Positions 22,969-34,376 of a stretch of DNA of 64,000 nucleotides are shown one piece after another. Origin of the DNA: Sparassis latifolia (lineage: Eukaryota > Basidiomycota > Agaricomycetes > Polyporales > Sparassidaceae); contig CM031553.1 of assembly GCA_018466975.1 (NCBI GenBank), forward strand, positions 434,001-498,000, written 5' to 3'. How positions within the stretch are numbered: position 1 is the first letter of the stretch; every line of letters starts with the position of its first letter. The notes beneath the pieces are model-generated. The model had not been told where the DNA came from, searched no databases, and worked only from the letters and a program-made list of their open reading frames with translations. Both the position numbers and the translations under genes were made by a program.

Positions 22969-25917
22969 CCCACGTGTATTATACCCATTCGCCCGTCATG
23001 CTATTCTACGATTTTGTGGAGCTCTCTCTGCGACATCCTCGCACCCCAGTCGCTTCTCACTCGCGCAATCCAAATACCTCGAGCTAGCATCCGTCTCCAG
23101 CAAGCGTCTTAACGGCGGCGCTGGTGCTGTCTTGACCTATACCACTATCGCCACCATCACACGTCGATCGCGGCGATCTCGAAGATCTGACGATCACCGC
23201 GTTCGGTCGGTGTCGAGGGCGGGATGCGCTGCAGTTCCGGCTTGCCAACGTCATGCAATCCCTTTAACCGGATGTGCTGTGCTGCGTGCGTGTGTGTGAC
23301 GAGAGTGCACCGCCCCGCTGCGAGTCCGTCTTTCAGTTTTCTCTGCGCTCGTCTTCCACGGTGAGAGTCGGGGCGGGAAAAGCTGCTCTGTTGCAATGCG
23401 AGCACACCGGCCTGGACGGAGGCATATAGAGTTATCGTGCGGCTGCTTTGGCACGGGTGGCGCGCAGGCCTACCTAGCCAACGCCCTACCTTGGCGCGTA
23501 CTGGCACTTGTCTCCAGCAATGCGGAGAGCATAACGCAGGGCGATTTCGGATCGTGGTGCTCGCCTGTCGTGCGCAAGTCGTTCTGGTCTGGCGAGCGCT
23601 GTACGGCGAGTTCCCGGGACCTACCTGCGGGGCCCGGATTATTACGCGTTTCCTTTGGTGATCGAGTATCGTGCAGCGACACTCTTCTGTGCAGTTTTGG
23701 GCTTGGCTAACTCGGAGAAACTTGACTTTGCGCGCAAACTGACGGCTCTCCGTCGGTCGGTACGTGCGCTCAGAAACGAGATGTTACTGAATTTATGGTT
23801 GAAGATTCCGGGCGTAGGTCCTAGCTCTCTGGCACTCTTAGATGGTTCATAACTTGGGTTTATGCAGCTCTGAGACCATGATGCAGGATCTGCAGAGGCA
23901 GGTGGATTCTCTCGTGGCCTTGTCGTCGATCTCACGACGTCCCACTTGGTTGCCGCCTTCAAGCCCTGCCTGCACCGCATCATCGGGCTCATGTAATATT
24001 GGACCATCGTGCCGCAAGGATCTTCCGTTTGAGAAGGTCGCAAATGGCGGGATGAAGAACCGCGAGGTCGAATGTCCCGCTATTCTCTCAAATTCTGTGT
24101 TTAGCCAGGTAGTACTTTCTATTCGTCATACTTTGTGCATTTTAAATAACGTTGTTTCCGGTTCTTCTCCTGGCATGCATGCCCTCCCCCTCTTTGCACG
24201 CATGTCTAGTTTTGACTCACTCTCTGTCTTCGATCGTACTTGGCAGTACGATGAAGAGGATTTTTTTGTTTCCCAAAATAATCTCTATCCGTCAATCTTG
24301 CACTTCGGCGCCATCTCCACGCATGCACCTCACCCTCTTTGCAGAGATGTCTAGTTTCGACTCACTGTCTATCCTCGATCGTACTTGGCAGTATGCTGAA
24401 GAGCATCTATTTCGACGGTGAGAAGGCTCTGGAAGACGGGACACGCGCAGATGTGTTAGCCGTGTACCTCAACCTTCGGATACCAGACGCTGCAATGTAA
24501 TTGCATTTACTGTGCTCCTTCCTCCATCCCTAAAATTGTGAATAAATCGTTTTTAATGCTCGTTCGGTTGTTGAACATGAGTATGTGAGTATGAAAATCG
24601 ATAATGACCACGGGCAGCATGAACAAAATGAGAGGCAAATCAACGAGCATCAGAGCAAGTTATTTTGGCTTTGGCGAAGCCTTCCTAAAATCTCACCGGA
24701 AAGAGGTACAGTGTATTATATAGTTACTCGATTGTCTAACGATTTTTCCGGGACAACACTCTGCGAGTATGGAATTCAGGAGACGAGAAATGCTCGAGGG
24801 CCCTGCTCGGAGAAAGTGCAGCTGCTGTTGCATTACTGCTCGTTTGCTCTCGGCTAACCTCAAACGGTGGCCGTTTTGAGATTTTCTATTTATTTTCGAG
24901 AAGCGGCGGAACGTTAACAATGGGAGGCCGAACTCCGAAAGAATTGCATTAGCGGGCTGCGTCGCAGAATCGAGTACTTACCTCCCCTAAAACGGAAGTA
25001 GATTTACCTTTCCTGGAAGAAACAAAACACGACCAAATGTAAAATAGGCGCTCCTCCTCCTGTTGGATGACTATTTAGTACTAATTGCCAGAGTTCACAT
25101 ACTGTGTTACTTATGATCGTGAACTTCACCCGGCCGCGGTGCAGCGCAAAGTTATCATGATTTAGAATCACAGGAAGGGCCCCAGCTCTTAGACCTCTTA
25201 GTGCGTGGCATTCATCCATCAGGAAGAAGTCGAGTTCATGATGTTGACGACTTCTTCCCGGCGGCAGGCTGAAAGGCGTATGTTCTCGTTATTCATCCAG
25301 TCGAGGCCGTTCGCTTTCGGGCTTGCGAAACTGACGAGCTTTCTCGTATCGCTGGGGCTTTGCCGAGCAGCCTGCTCGGTGCAGAATTACGCAAATGGAC
25401 ATGGCACTACTTTTCCCGATTAGACGCCCAGACAAGCCATGTCCGCGATGCATCAGCTCCATTCGATCAGTACTGTGCACAAAACATGCCCGAAGAGTTG
25501 GTGAAGATTCCGAAGTGCAGCAAGGTGGGCTTTCTGGAGAACTTCCTCGCAACGGATTCATGCGAGGACTGCAAGGGCGCGAAACGTAAACGCTGGTGAC
25601 AGTCTGCGTGCGAAGTGCCTGTAGAGTGGGAATTCGAAGTGGGTTGGCTTTTGCCACAGGAATGCGTCCGGGCTTTCGGGAATGAGCGGATATGGTGAGC
25701 GTTTGCTCTGCTTTTGGATCGAATCATGATTCTGTTCTGACTCGTTCTGACTGCCGCCAGCAAGCTACTCTTCTTACCGTCCTACCATCGTCCTGACCTG
25801 TGCGCTGTCACTGGGAACGCGCAAAAGGCTCTCTCCACTCTGAACCGAACGTCACTACTGCTAGAGGGCTCTTGTTGGGTTACTTTGCTGAGTTTCTTCT
25901 CGCTGTCTCGCGTAGCC
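22969..25917. other. Long spacer with a small direct repeat
   Basis: No gene could be supported in this 2.9 kb. Open frames at 23842-24354 and 25360-25599 lack recognisable content and splice support. A direct repeat at 24180-24407 is described separately. Confidence 0.4.
24180..24407. repeat. Diverged direct repeat, two copies of about 83 bp
   Basis: Copies at about 24180-24262 and 24325-24407 (offset 145 bp) share ATGTCTAGTTT, then CGACTCACT-like and CGATCGTACTTGGCAGTA blocks, with about a dozen differences. It is probably an old local duplication. Confidence 0.6.
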
Positions 25918-27786
25918 ATGATGAAGAAGGTTGTACAACTCACACGACCTGGCGTCTTCCGCCTTCCTGCTGCCACTCGACGTATCCCTCTGCGACCATA
26001 CTCAGCTGCAAGCGCCGTCCAGCGAAAGCCGGAGTATGTACGGGACCGGACGAAGCTCATCCCGGTCGCCGCACGTCTGCAGGAGGGCCGTGCACTGATG
26101 CTCGACGTATGGACCATCTTCAAGTGAGCGCAATTCCTCCGTGGCATGGAATGGTGCGGCGTCAAATCGGCTGATTGACTGCTCCAGTGCTGCCAATTTA
26201 CCCGCAGACTGCATCAACCTGGGTCAGGGCTACATGAACTTTCCGCCACCGCAGTGGGCCCGCGACGCTGCCGACGAAGCTCTGAAATCGGTTGAGGGGA
26301 ACCACTACGCTCCCACGAGAGGCAGGCTGCGGCTCCGCAGAGCCATCAAAAACTTCTATGGCACCCAGTTCGGCAGGGAGCTCGACACCGAGAGCGAGAT
26401 TCTCGTCACTAGTGGTGCGAATGAAGGTATTTCGCTTGCGATACTTGACGTGGAAGCCGTCCTGAGCGCAACGTTCCGGGCGCAGGACAGTATGCTGCGC
26501 TCACAGCTTTTATTGATCCGGGCGATGAGGTCATTATGCTTGAGCCATTCTTCGAGCTGTACCTCCCGACAATCGTCTTCAATGGAGGGAAGCCAATGTA
26601 TGTGCCCCTGCACCCGATTTCGGATCCTGCGTCTCCGAATAAGCGAACTTGGAACTTGGACTTTGACGAGCTGAGGTCAGTGTCCTATTGCGGTTCTCCG
26701 CCTCAAGCAGTCATATTCACCATGTCCTTAGGCGGGCGATCACCCCGCGAACCAAAATGATTATGTTGAATTCGCCTCACAACCCTCTCGGGAAGGTGTT
26801 CAACCGGGAAGAACTGGAAGGGATTGCAGATATTGCTGAAGAATTCAACCTGCTGGTCATGTCCGACGAGGTCGTGCGTCTACGTGTTTTGCAGGGTTGA
26901 ATCTCATGACTGCGATTGACGCTACCACGACTTTAACAGTACGAAGCCCTTGTGTATGATGGGAAGGAGCACATTCGGTTCGCCACCCTTCCTGGCATGT
27001 GGGACCGCACCATCACGGTTGGATCTGCAGGAAGTGAGTTCTGTCTTGCTCTCGCATTCCTGCTCACCTCAGCTAACCGCACGTTGTAGAAATGTTCGCC
27101 GCCACGGGTTGGCGCGTCGGTTGGCTCATCGGCCCACCTGCACTCATTGAACCGACGCTGGCGGCGACGACGCGCATCGTCTTCTGCTCGAACACGCCGA
27201 TGCAGGAGGCCGCTGCCGCGGGGCTTGAGCAGGCCAGAGAGAGGCGATTCTTCGAGACACAGCTGCAGGAGTACACGGAGCGTCGGGATATCCTTACGCG
27301 GGCGTTTGATGAGCTCGGCATGGCGTACACCCATCCAGAGGGTAGTTATTTTATCATGCTGGTGTGTGTTGCCTGTGGTTCATGGTTTGCACCGAGCTGA
27401 GATTATTCTGCGTTCTCAGGATGTGTCTAATGTGACTTGGCCGGATAATTACAAGTTTCCGCCTGCTATGGAAGGTCGAGGGCGGAATTTCAAGTACGCA
27501 CTGTGTACTATACGGTGTCTTTACGTGTCCTTATATCCCTGACAGGGCAATATGGTTCATGGCGAATGAACTCCGTGTGTCGTCGGTTCCAGTCACGGAC
27601 GTGAGTGTCTTCTTGTCGAGGTCCTGCAAGGTGGTTCTCACTGGATCCTTCTTCTCCTAGTTCTACTGCGACGAACACCGCGACATCGGCGAGAATTACG
27701 CTCGCTTCTCGTTCTGTAAAGACGCCGAGACTTTGAGGATTGCTGCGAAACGCCTACAGAACTTGCGGCAGTATTTGCGTAGGTAA
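25918..27786 (+). CDS. Class I/II aminotransferase, kynurenine aminotransferase/glutamine transaminase K-like
   Basis: The N-terminus (MMKKVVQLTRPGVFRLPAAT) is rich in Arg and Lys without acidic residues, as in a mitochondrial presequence. The fold-type I core follows: NAANLPADCINLGQGYMNFP, HYAPTRGRLRLRRAI, VTSGANEGQYAALTAFIDPG, PFFELYLP, LNSPHNPLGKVFN, SDEYEALVYDG and SAGKMFAATGWRVGW. In the last block the Lys after SAG is the expected PLP Schiff-base residue. All eight introns preserve the frame and conserved motifs cross the junctions. The enzyme would transaminate kynurenine, or other aromatic or sulfur amino acids, with a 2-oxoacid. Yeast Bna3 is the nearest named relative. It ends with TAA at 27784-27786 and looks intact. 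Confidence 0.85.
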
Positions 27787-28182
27787 GGGACTTCGGATGC
27801 CATACGCTAGAATCTGCTTCCCGAGTAGACTTGGCTTCGCCTCCCTCAAAATTTTTACTCCCCGTATATCTATCTGTAGTGAATAGACATGTTTTTGGAG
27901 GTTGCCTCACAGGGCTTTTGAGTGTGCCAAATTATGGACTGCACCTTTTGCTGCGCTGCCGCGCCGGCTGCTCCGCAAGTCTTCCGCATACACATTCAGT
28001 CCGATTTTTATTCTTCTCTGAAGCTTCACACTTGGTTCCGCACATAAATCCTATTTGCTATTTTATCGTTATCTCTGTGCTATATCCTGAGTTGCAACGT
28101 CACCGGCGAAAATCCCGGAACCGCATAGAGGACGACTAAATATTGCATCGGTCATACACCCAGCGCAGCATCCCTATCGACC
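27787..28182. promoter_or_regulatory. Spacer, probable promoter of the phosphatase
   Basis: No gene is seen in this 396 bp. It separates the aminotransferase stop from the phosphatase start. It is T-rich near 28010-28070, as is common in fungal promoters. Confidence 0.3.
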
Positions 28183-29505
28183 ATGTCGCCCTTCGAGCCC
28201 GACCGCTGGATAGAACAGCTCCTGAAATGCGAGCACCTCTCCGAGGCGGACATGAAGGCGCTCTGCGAGCGCGTGCGCTGCATCCTCATGGAGGAGTCGA
28301 ACATCCAGCCGGTCTCGAGCCCGGTGACGATCTGCGGGGACATACACGGGCAGTTCTGGGACCTCCTCGAGCTCCTGCGCAAGGGCGGGAGGGTGCCAGA
28401 GACGAGTTACATATTCATGGCACGTATGTGTTTTCCGGCGCATGCTGGAGAGCTGCTCAATTGGTGCACCTTGCGCTGTAGGGGGACTTCGTGGATCGAG
28501 GGCATTATAGCCTTGAGACTGTGTCATTGTTGCTGGTGCTCAAAGCCAAGTCAGCAAACCTCCTTTCATTTGGATTATGACACCTGACGTCTGCCATGCC
28601 AGGTATCCGGACAGAATAACACTATTACGAGGGAACCACGAAAGCAGGCAGATTACGCAGGTGTATGGGTTTTATGGTGAGTTTCACAGAACTCGCCTTG
28701 AAAACGTGATTTCTCACATCTCGGAAGATGAGTGCCAGCAGAAGTATGGTAGTGCACTCGTGTGGAAGGCCTGCTGTAGCGTTTTCGACTACTTGAATTT
28801 AGCAGCGGTGCGTGCTGCTGATTATGGGCCGCGTGGTCTCTCAGTCATGTAGCTGCTCACAGATCATAGACGGCGAGACGTTATGCGTTCACGGAGGACT
28901 GTCGCCAGATATTCGGACATTAGATCAGATACGGGTGTTGTCGCGTGCGCAGGAAATTCCTCATGAGGGGGCGTTTTGTGGTACGTGTGTTCGCTAGACT
29001 GTGCGTTGTTGTTCTCAATCTACCGCAGACCTAATGTGGTCCGACCCTGACGAGATTGAGAATTGGGCAATCAGTCCGCGAGGGGCGGGATGGCTCTTTG
29101 GCGGGAGTGTCACTCAAGAAGTAAGCTTATATGTATCCCTTGAATAGGTTGAGACCCGCAACCCTTTCTTTGCACAGTTCAATCACGTCAACTCCTTGCG
29201 GCTAATTGCGCGGGCACATCAATTAGTACAAGAGGGGTACAAATACATGTTCGACGAGCAACTCGTGACAGTTTGGTCTGCGCCAAATTACTGCTACCGA
29301 TGCGGGAACATGGCGTCTATCCTGACGATCCGCGAGAACGGTGGGCGGGATTTTACTGTGTACGATGCGGCAGAAGAGAACGAGAGGGACAAGGGCTTGC
29401 AGAAGTCGCGTAAAATGGTGAGTACTCTGGTAATCTTGCTCATCTGTTGTTGTCCCTTGTGCTCAACTTGCCATCCGGCAGGGCAATATGACATACTTTG
29501 TGTAG
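28183..29505 (+). CDS. Ser/Thr phosphatase catalytic subunit, PP6/PP4 class of the PP2A group
   Basis: The protein opens [20 protein letters not shown] and carries all metallophosphatase motifs: [38 protein letters not shown], and [11 protein letters not shown] with [27 protein letters not shown] follows. The GWLFG and [10 protein letters not shown] blocks favour PP6 (Sit4/Ppe1) over PP2A proper. One intron (28420-28481) must use a GC donor to keep MGDFVDRG. The C-terminus is divergent and ends GNMTYFV, where the group normally ends in YFL, whose Leu is methylated. Roles expected are in cell-cycle, TOR and splicing-linked signalling. It looks functional apart from these oddities. Confidence 0.8.
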
Positions 29506-30175
29506 ATTGTACAGTATAAATGCTTTCGCAGTTTGCAGTTTGGTATCCGGAAGTGGAAAGGTTGCTCGCATACCTCTTGACGATAGTATTACGCAGCAGT
29601 CAACACGAGCGTGATACTCGTTAGGTGCGTTTGCAAAGTATTCTGATCGTGTTCACCGTATCTCGCAATATCATACAGCTGTAACCTGTCGCAAGTTATA
29701 GTTTCCCCCTTGACAGAATCTCCACGGTGCGCGTGAGACACAGATAATTCTAGCGCGTTCTGACCTCAACTTGTGGAACCTAGTGGAATACTGCATAATG
29801 GCGTCGAGTTTGTCATGGGAAAAGGACGAATGGATTCAAACCGACCTTCTGCCCGCATGTGCTTCGTCTCCGTGCAATGTCTGCGCTTATTGACAATATT
29901 TGCCTTCTAGTGGATTCCACAGCAACTTCCGCAACCGACATTGAGGAGCTTCGAGACACTACTAGGGGCTTCTCTGTGCGCCGTACAGCGAGTCGTGCAC
30001 GCACTGGAATGTGTATGGAAGATGAAGGAACATCCTGCATGCAGCGATATTCAGATGCTCTCGCCACTATGTCACATACACTACAAGTAGGACACGAATA
30101 CCGCCAGCGCCCTTCAGAACGCTTTCATATACGAAACTCACTCAGTCACTACTCTCGAACCTCACTCCGCGTACA
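29506..30175. promoter_or_regulatory. Spacer upstream of the small heat-shock gene
   Basis: No gene is seen. An AGGGG stress-element-like motif lies near 29965, and TTC/GAA pairs near 30115 could be relics of heat-shock elements. This is weak evidence. Confidence 0.25.
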
Positions 30176-30763
30176 ATGTCTCGCTTCTTCTGCGAGCCTT
30201 TCTACTCCCTCGCCGATTTCGATCGTCTGTTCGATGAGGCATTCTCTTCCAGGGCCCCGAGTTCATCCAACAATCGCCAGGTCCAACTACAGCAACAGAA
30301 TACTGGGCGAGGTTCTGGAGGCCAAGGCACGTTCACGGCAAAATATTCATGAGTTCGGGAATCTCAAGCTGATTTGCGGTAATAGCATGGACATCCACGA
30401 AGACCATTAAACCAACACGGTCACAGCGATCTTCGAGCTGCCGGGCATCTCGAAGGAGAGCGTAAATATTGACGTTCACGATAATATCTTGACTGTGTCC
30501 GGCGAGTCCAAGATATTGGGCGACCACGACGAGCATGGATATGCTATGCGCGAGCGCCGATATGGCAAATTCTCTCATTCCATTCCCTTGCCTCAGGGAG
30601 TCAAGGTATGCGTTATCGATATCAGCCATGTACCCAATTGTAGCACTGACGACCTGTTGAACAAAACGGGGAGATCAGGGCTGCGATGGAAAACGGTGTC
30701 CTGACTGTCACGTTCCCGAAGACTACGCCAGAGATGGAGCCCAAGAAGATCACCAATCCGTGA
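30176..30763 (+). pseudogene. Small heat-shock protein (Hsp20, alpha-crystallin type), disrupted
   Basis: The start MSRFFCEPFYSLADFDRLFD is typical of fungal Hsp20. The alpha-crystallin domain continues downstream as TNTVTAIFELPGISKESVNI, TVSGES, MRERRYGKFSHSIPLPQGVK, and after an intron AAMENGVLTVTFPK. The N-terminal frame ends in TGA near 30344 unless an intron with a poor GTTCAC donor (30331-30385) is removed. That would give the correct phase into MDIHED. Even then a TAA at 30408-30410 sits where the family has a charged residue before TNTVTA. The gene would be a cytosolic holdase but appears broken in this copy. Confidence 0.65.
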
Positions 30764-31940
30764 AGGGGTTATCCGATAGCCGGATTCATGTACTTGTTGT
30801 CAAATGGCAGTCAGCATATTCTACCAGCATTTGTACTTCTTACCGTGTGGTGCCCACGTTTTTGCTAGTGCCAGCTTGCAACGCAATCAAGTCTGTCCTC
30901 ACCTTCTCCCGTGATCTTTGAGATTTTTATTCAGGTCATTCCTCTCCGGTGTTTACGGTGGCAACCTCCGGAGTTGTTCGGATTCACTTCGCACATGTGG
31001 CAATCTAGCATATTGTCCTGCCAGTGATAGAATATAGAGCGACCGTATGTGTTGGCAAGTAGAGGAACGACTCCTTCCTATCTAAACGCTCGTTAACGAG
31101 CCTAGTGATGGATGACACTTGAAAGCGGGACCTTTGCCTGAAAGTTGTCCACAGAATGGGACGCAGGGCAATATGTTGGGCCTGCAGATGCATCATCGCA
31201 TGCCAGTGTGTTATGACTTGCTGAAAGACTTGTGCCCTAGCGAACATCGTCCATGGAACAAAAGCATCTCTTGCACGATATAGTATCCGAGATATGGCGC
31301 TGCGTTATCAGAGTGTACTTATAGCGGTGTCGCACATTGCCTTGTCAAGACACCGACGATATAGTCGAATTGAAGGGTCTTTCCAGAACTTGGGAAGCGC
31401 AGCCTGACCTCAACCTTGCTTTCCGAGTGGAAACACATTTGTTAGCTAATAGTTGTCATTCGGGACTCAAGTCGGTCATACCACATCTTCCGAGGAAAAA
31501 TCAACTTCATCAGTTCACAACACAACACAATAATTGACCGTCGTAGGAGTCTAACATACAATTAACGCAAACACATGATCGTAGTCGGACGCGATGCCAT
31601 TTCGCCAATTGGTCATGAATATCTATTTTCACCAATATAGAATAACGTTTGAGAATATACTATTTCCCTTGAACTTCTGAGTCAGTACTACACAGGGATG
31701 TTTATCCACTCACCTCTAGATTAATATTTCAATTGAATTTGAGTGAAAGTAACGGGCGATATACTCTGTGGCAAATGCAGTCACGGCGGCCGGCGTTGAG
31801 TATGTGGCGCTAAGTTCAAACACCGCTGTACTAACCCCTTCGGAGGGGAATTTGATACTCCGCGAGGATGCTCATCCCAATTTGGCTTTCAATGTTCGTT
31901 TTATCTTGCCAAGTAACTTCAGAACTTTTAGTTGCCAATT
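30764..31940. promoter_or_regulatory. Long AT-rich upstream region of the amylase
   Basis: No gene is seen in 1.18 kb. A minus-strand frame at 31005-31247 has no recognisable content. The part from 31500 onward is AT-rich and probably holds the amylase promoter. Confidence 0.3.
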
Positions 31941-33934
31941 ATGTTGCCCTCACTTGTACCACTCTTCTTATTTGTGCTTCCTGTCATTTCTGCCTCAGCA
32001 GAAGACTGGCGTAGCAGATCGATTTACCAGGTGTGGATGGCCCATGACTGGAATTTCCAATGCGTTACAAATGTGTTCACTTCTTTTTCTGATAGCTTGT
32101 TACAGACAGGTTCGCCACCACTAACGGCTCCAGTCCCCCATGTGACACTTCCAACCGCAAGTATTGCGGTGGTACATGGCAGGGAGTGATCAACAAGCTC
32201 CCCTACATCCAAAACATGGGTTTTGACGCCGTTTGGATCTCCCCCATCGTTGCGAATGTTGAAGGTTTTACCGCATATGGAGAAGCGTTCCACGGGTATG
32301 TTGTTACTTTGCGTTCTTTTTTGTAAGCCGAAGCTCACTCGTACCAGCTACTGGACACAGAACATTGATGCCATAAATTCTCATTTTGGCTCAGAAGATG
32401 ACCTCAAGGCTCTTTCGTCGGCATTACATCAAAGTAACATGTATCTTATGGTTGACGTCGTCGTTAACCACATGGCCGCAACTACGAACCCACCGGATTA
32501 TTCTACGTTCCAACCATTCGATATACAACCTGACTTCCACTCCGAGTGCTTCATCAGTAATTACTCGAACCAGACCAACGTCGAGCAGTGCTGGCTTGGC
32601 GATACGAACCTGCCTTTGGCTGATCTGGATACAGAGGATGATACGATTGTTAACTCGATGTATTCTTGGATCAAGACCGTCGTAGGAAACTTCACCGCGG
32701 ATGGCATACGCATTGATACCGTCAAACATATACGGAAGGACTTCTGGCCCCAGTTCGTGCAGTCTGCGGGTGTGTTTACTATCGGCGAAGTTTTGGATGG
32801 CGACACAAATTATGTCAGCCCGTACACCCGTATGTCCCGTCGCCTATGTACAAACCAAACCGCTTTCTAATTAGATATTACAGAGGTCATTGATAGCGTA
32901 CTGGACTACCCTGCCTGGTTCCCTCTTACCTCTGGTTTCCAGTCAACCAGTGGCAACCTCTCGGCACTCGCTGAGACTGTACAAGCAGCACAGCGTTCCT
33001 ACAAGGATGGACAGTTCGCGACGGGCTCATTCCTGGAGAATCACGACCAGCCACGATTCCAATCTTTAACTCAGGACCAAGCGGTAAGTGTGACTAGTGG
33101 TTGACGTGATCGATGTTAATCCAGCAGCATTGTAGTTGGTAAAGAATGCCATGACCTGGCCTTTTGTGCAAGACGGCATCCCTATCCTGTACTATGGTGA
33201 GCATGCATAAATTTTCTGGAGTTTACAGTGCTGATTTTCTGCAGGTCAGGAACAGGGTTACACTGGCGGAGCTGACCCCGCCAATCGCGAAGCGTGAGGG
33301 TTACCTGCTCCCAATATCGCCTTCTGAACTCGCTTGTAGGCTTTGGCTCTCCGGATATGTGGAGGACAACAAACCACTGCTCACGCATGTCAAAACTCTC
33401 AACGCCGTACGCAAGATGGCCGCGGCCGCGAACAGCAGCTTTCTGACTACAGCCGTCAGTGAGATTCTGTATTATCGATAATCATTGACATTTCCCGGCA
33501 GGCCAAGTTTTCCTCCACCACATCGACACTCGCTGTATCCAAGCCACCGTTGCTTACCCTGCTCACCAACAGTGGCAACTCGTCGACGCCGACTTGGACC
33601 GTTTCTGATTCTGATACTGGGTTTAAGCCGAATGAGCAGCTTGTCGAGGTTTTATCCTGCTCACTGCTCAGCGCGGACAAGAAGGGCGGCGTCAGTGTGC
33701 ATGGTTCTGGGGGCATGCCTCAGGTGTGTTCGAGCCTGGCGTTCTGTCTCAAATGTCACTCAGCTTTGCATTGTGCAGGTTATCATGCCGAGGTCTGCGT
33801 TGAATCAGTCTGGCAGTGTTTGTCCCAGCCTTGCGACGTCCTCTGGCCCTCAGGCTTCCTCTGCGGCTGACTTGACCTTACCTTTAGCAGCAACGCTAGT
33901 ACTTGGGATACTCTCCGCGATATTCGCTGCCTGA
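31941..33934 (+). CDS. Secreted GPI-anchored alpha-amylase, glycoside hydrolase family 13
   Basis: The protein begins with a signal peptide ([20 protein letters not shown]) and mature [15 protein letters not shown]. The four GH13 regions are visible: [20 protein letters not shown] with the nucleophile Asp, IGEVLDGD with the acid/base Glu, and LENHDQPR with the stabilising Asp. Six introns join in phase. There are several N-glycosylation sites, such as SNYSNQT. The C-terminus is Ser-rich then strongly hydrophobic ([18 protein letters not shown]), the pattern of a GPI-attachment signal. It would hydrolyse alpha-1,4-glucan, either external starch or cell-wall alpha-glucan. It looks intact and stands alone, with no amylase regulator beside it. 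Confidence 0.88.
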
Positions 33935-34376
33935 CGAGACCTAACGAGATCGATTCGTCATTCTCTTCAACTGCATTTCCGATCTTTTCAGATGGCCGCT
34001 AGATTTGTAGCATACTCAACCGCATACATTACCCATGTTTAAAGAAGGGTGGCACCCTCTCAACGTAGCACCTTCGAACGGACCCTAAGTTACGTTCTAG
34101 ATAGACCGTCCTTACGGACTTCACCTTACTACACGAACACTATACCATTGATATAATAATCACCAAAGATCCCGTAAGCACAACTTCAATGAGGACAATG
34201 CCTCACTACTAAACACCGCGATATCAAGTCTACGGCACAACCCTTGTAAAATGTGCAATAAACACTGTGCTCATATGCGTACTACGCAGAAGTAGCAGAG
34301 GTATAATAATAATGCGAAATATCGGCCGTGCTCTTGTCTGGTGCACTGGTTAGGGTACAGAACTGTCTGGTATGAA
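33935..34376. other. Convergent spacer
   Basis: The 3' regions of the amylase and the RBR ligase meet here. No gene is seen. Confidence 0.4.

Noticed and set aside
23842..24354. Possible gene in the long spacer
   Set aside because: No recognisable domain, no splice support, and part of it is a diverged direct repeat.
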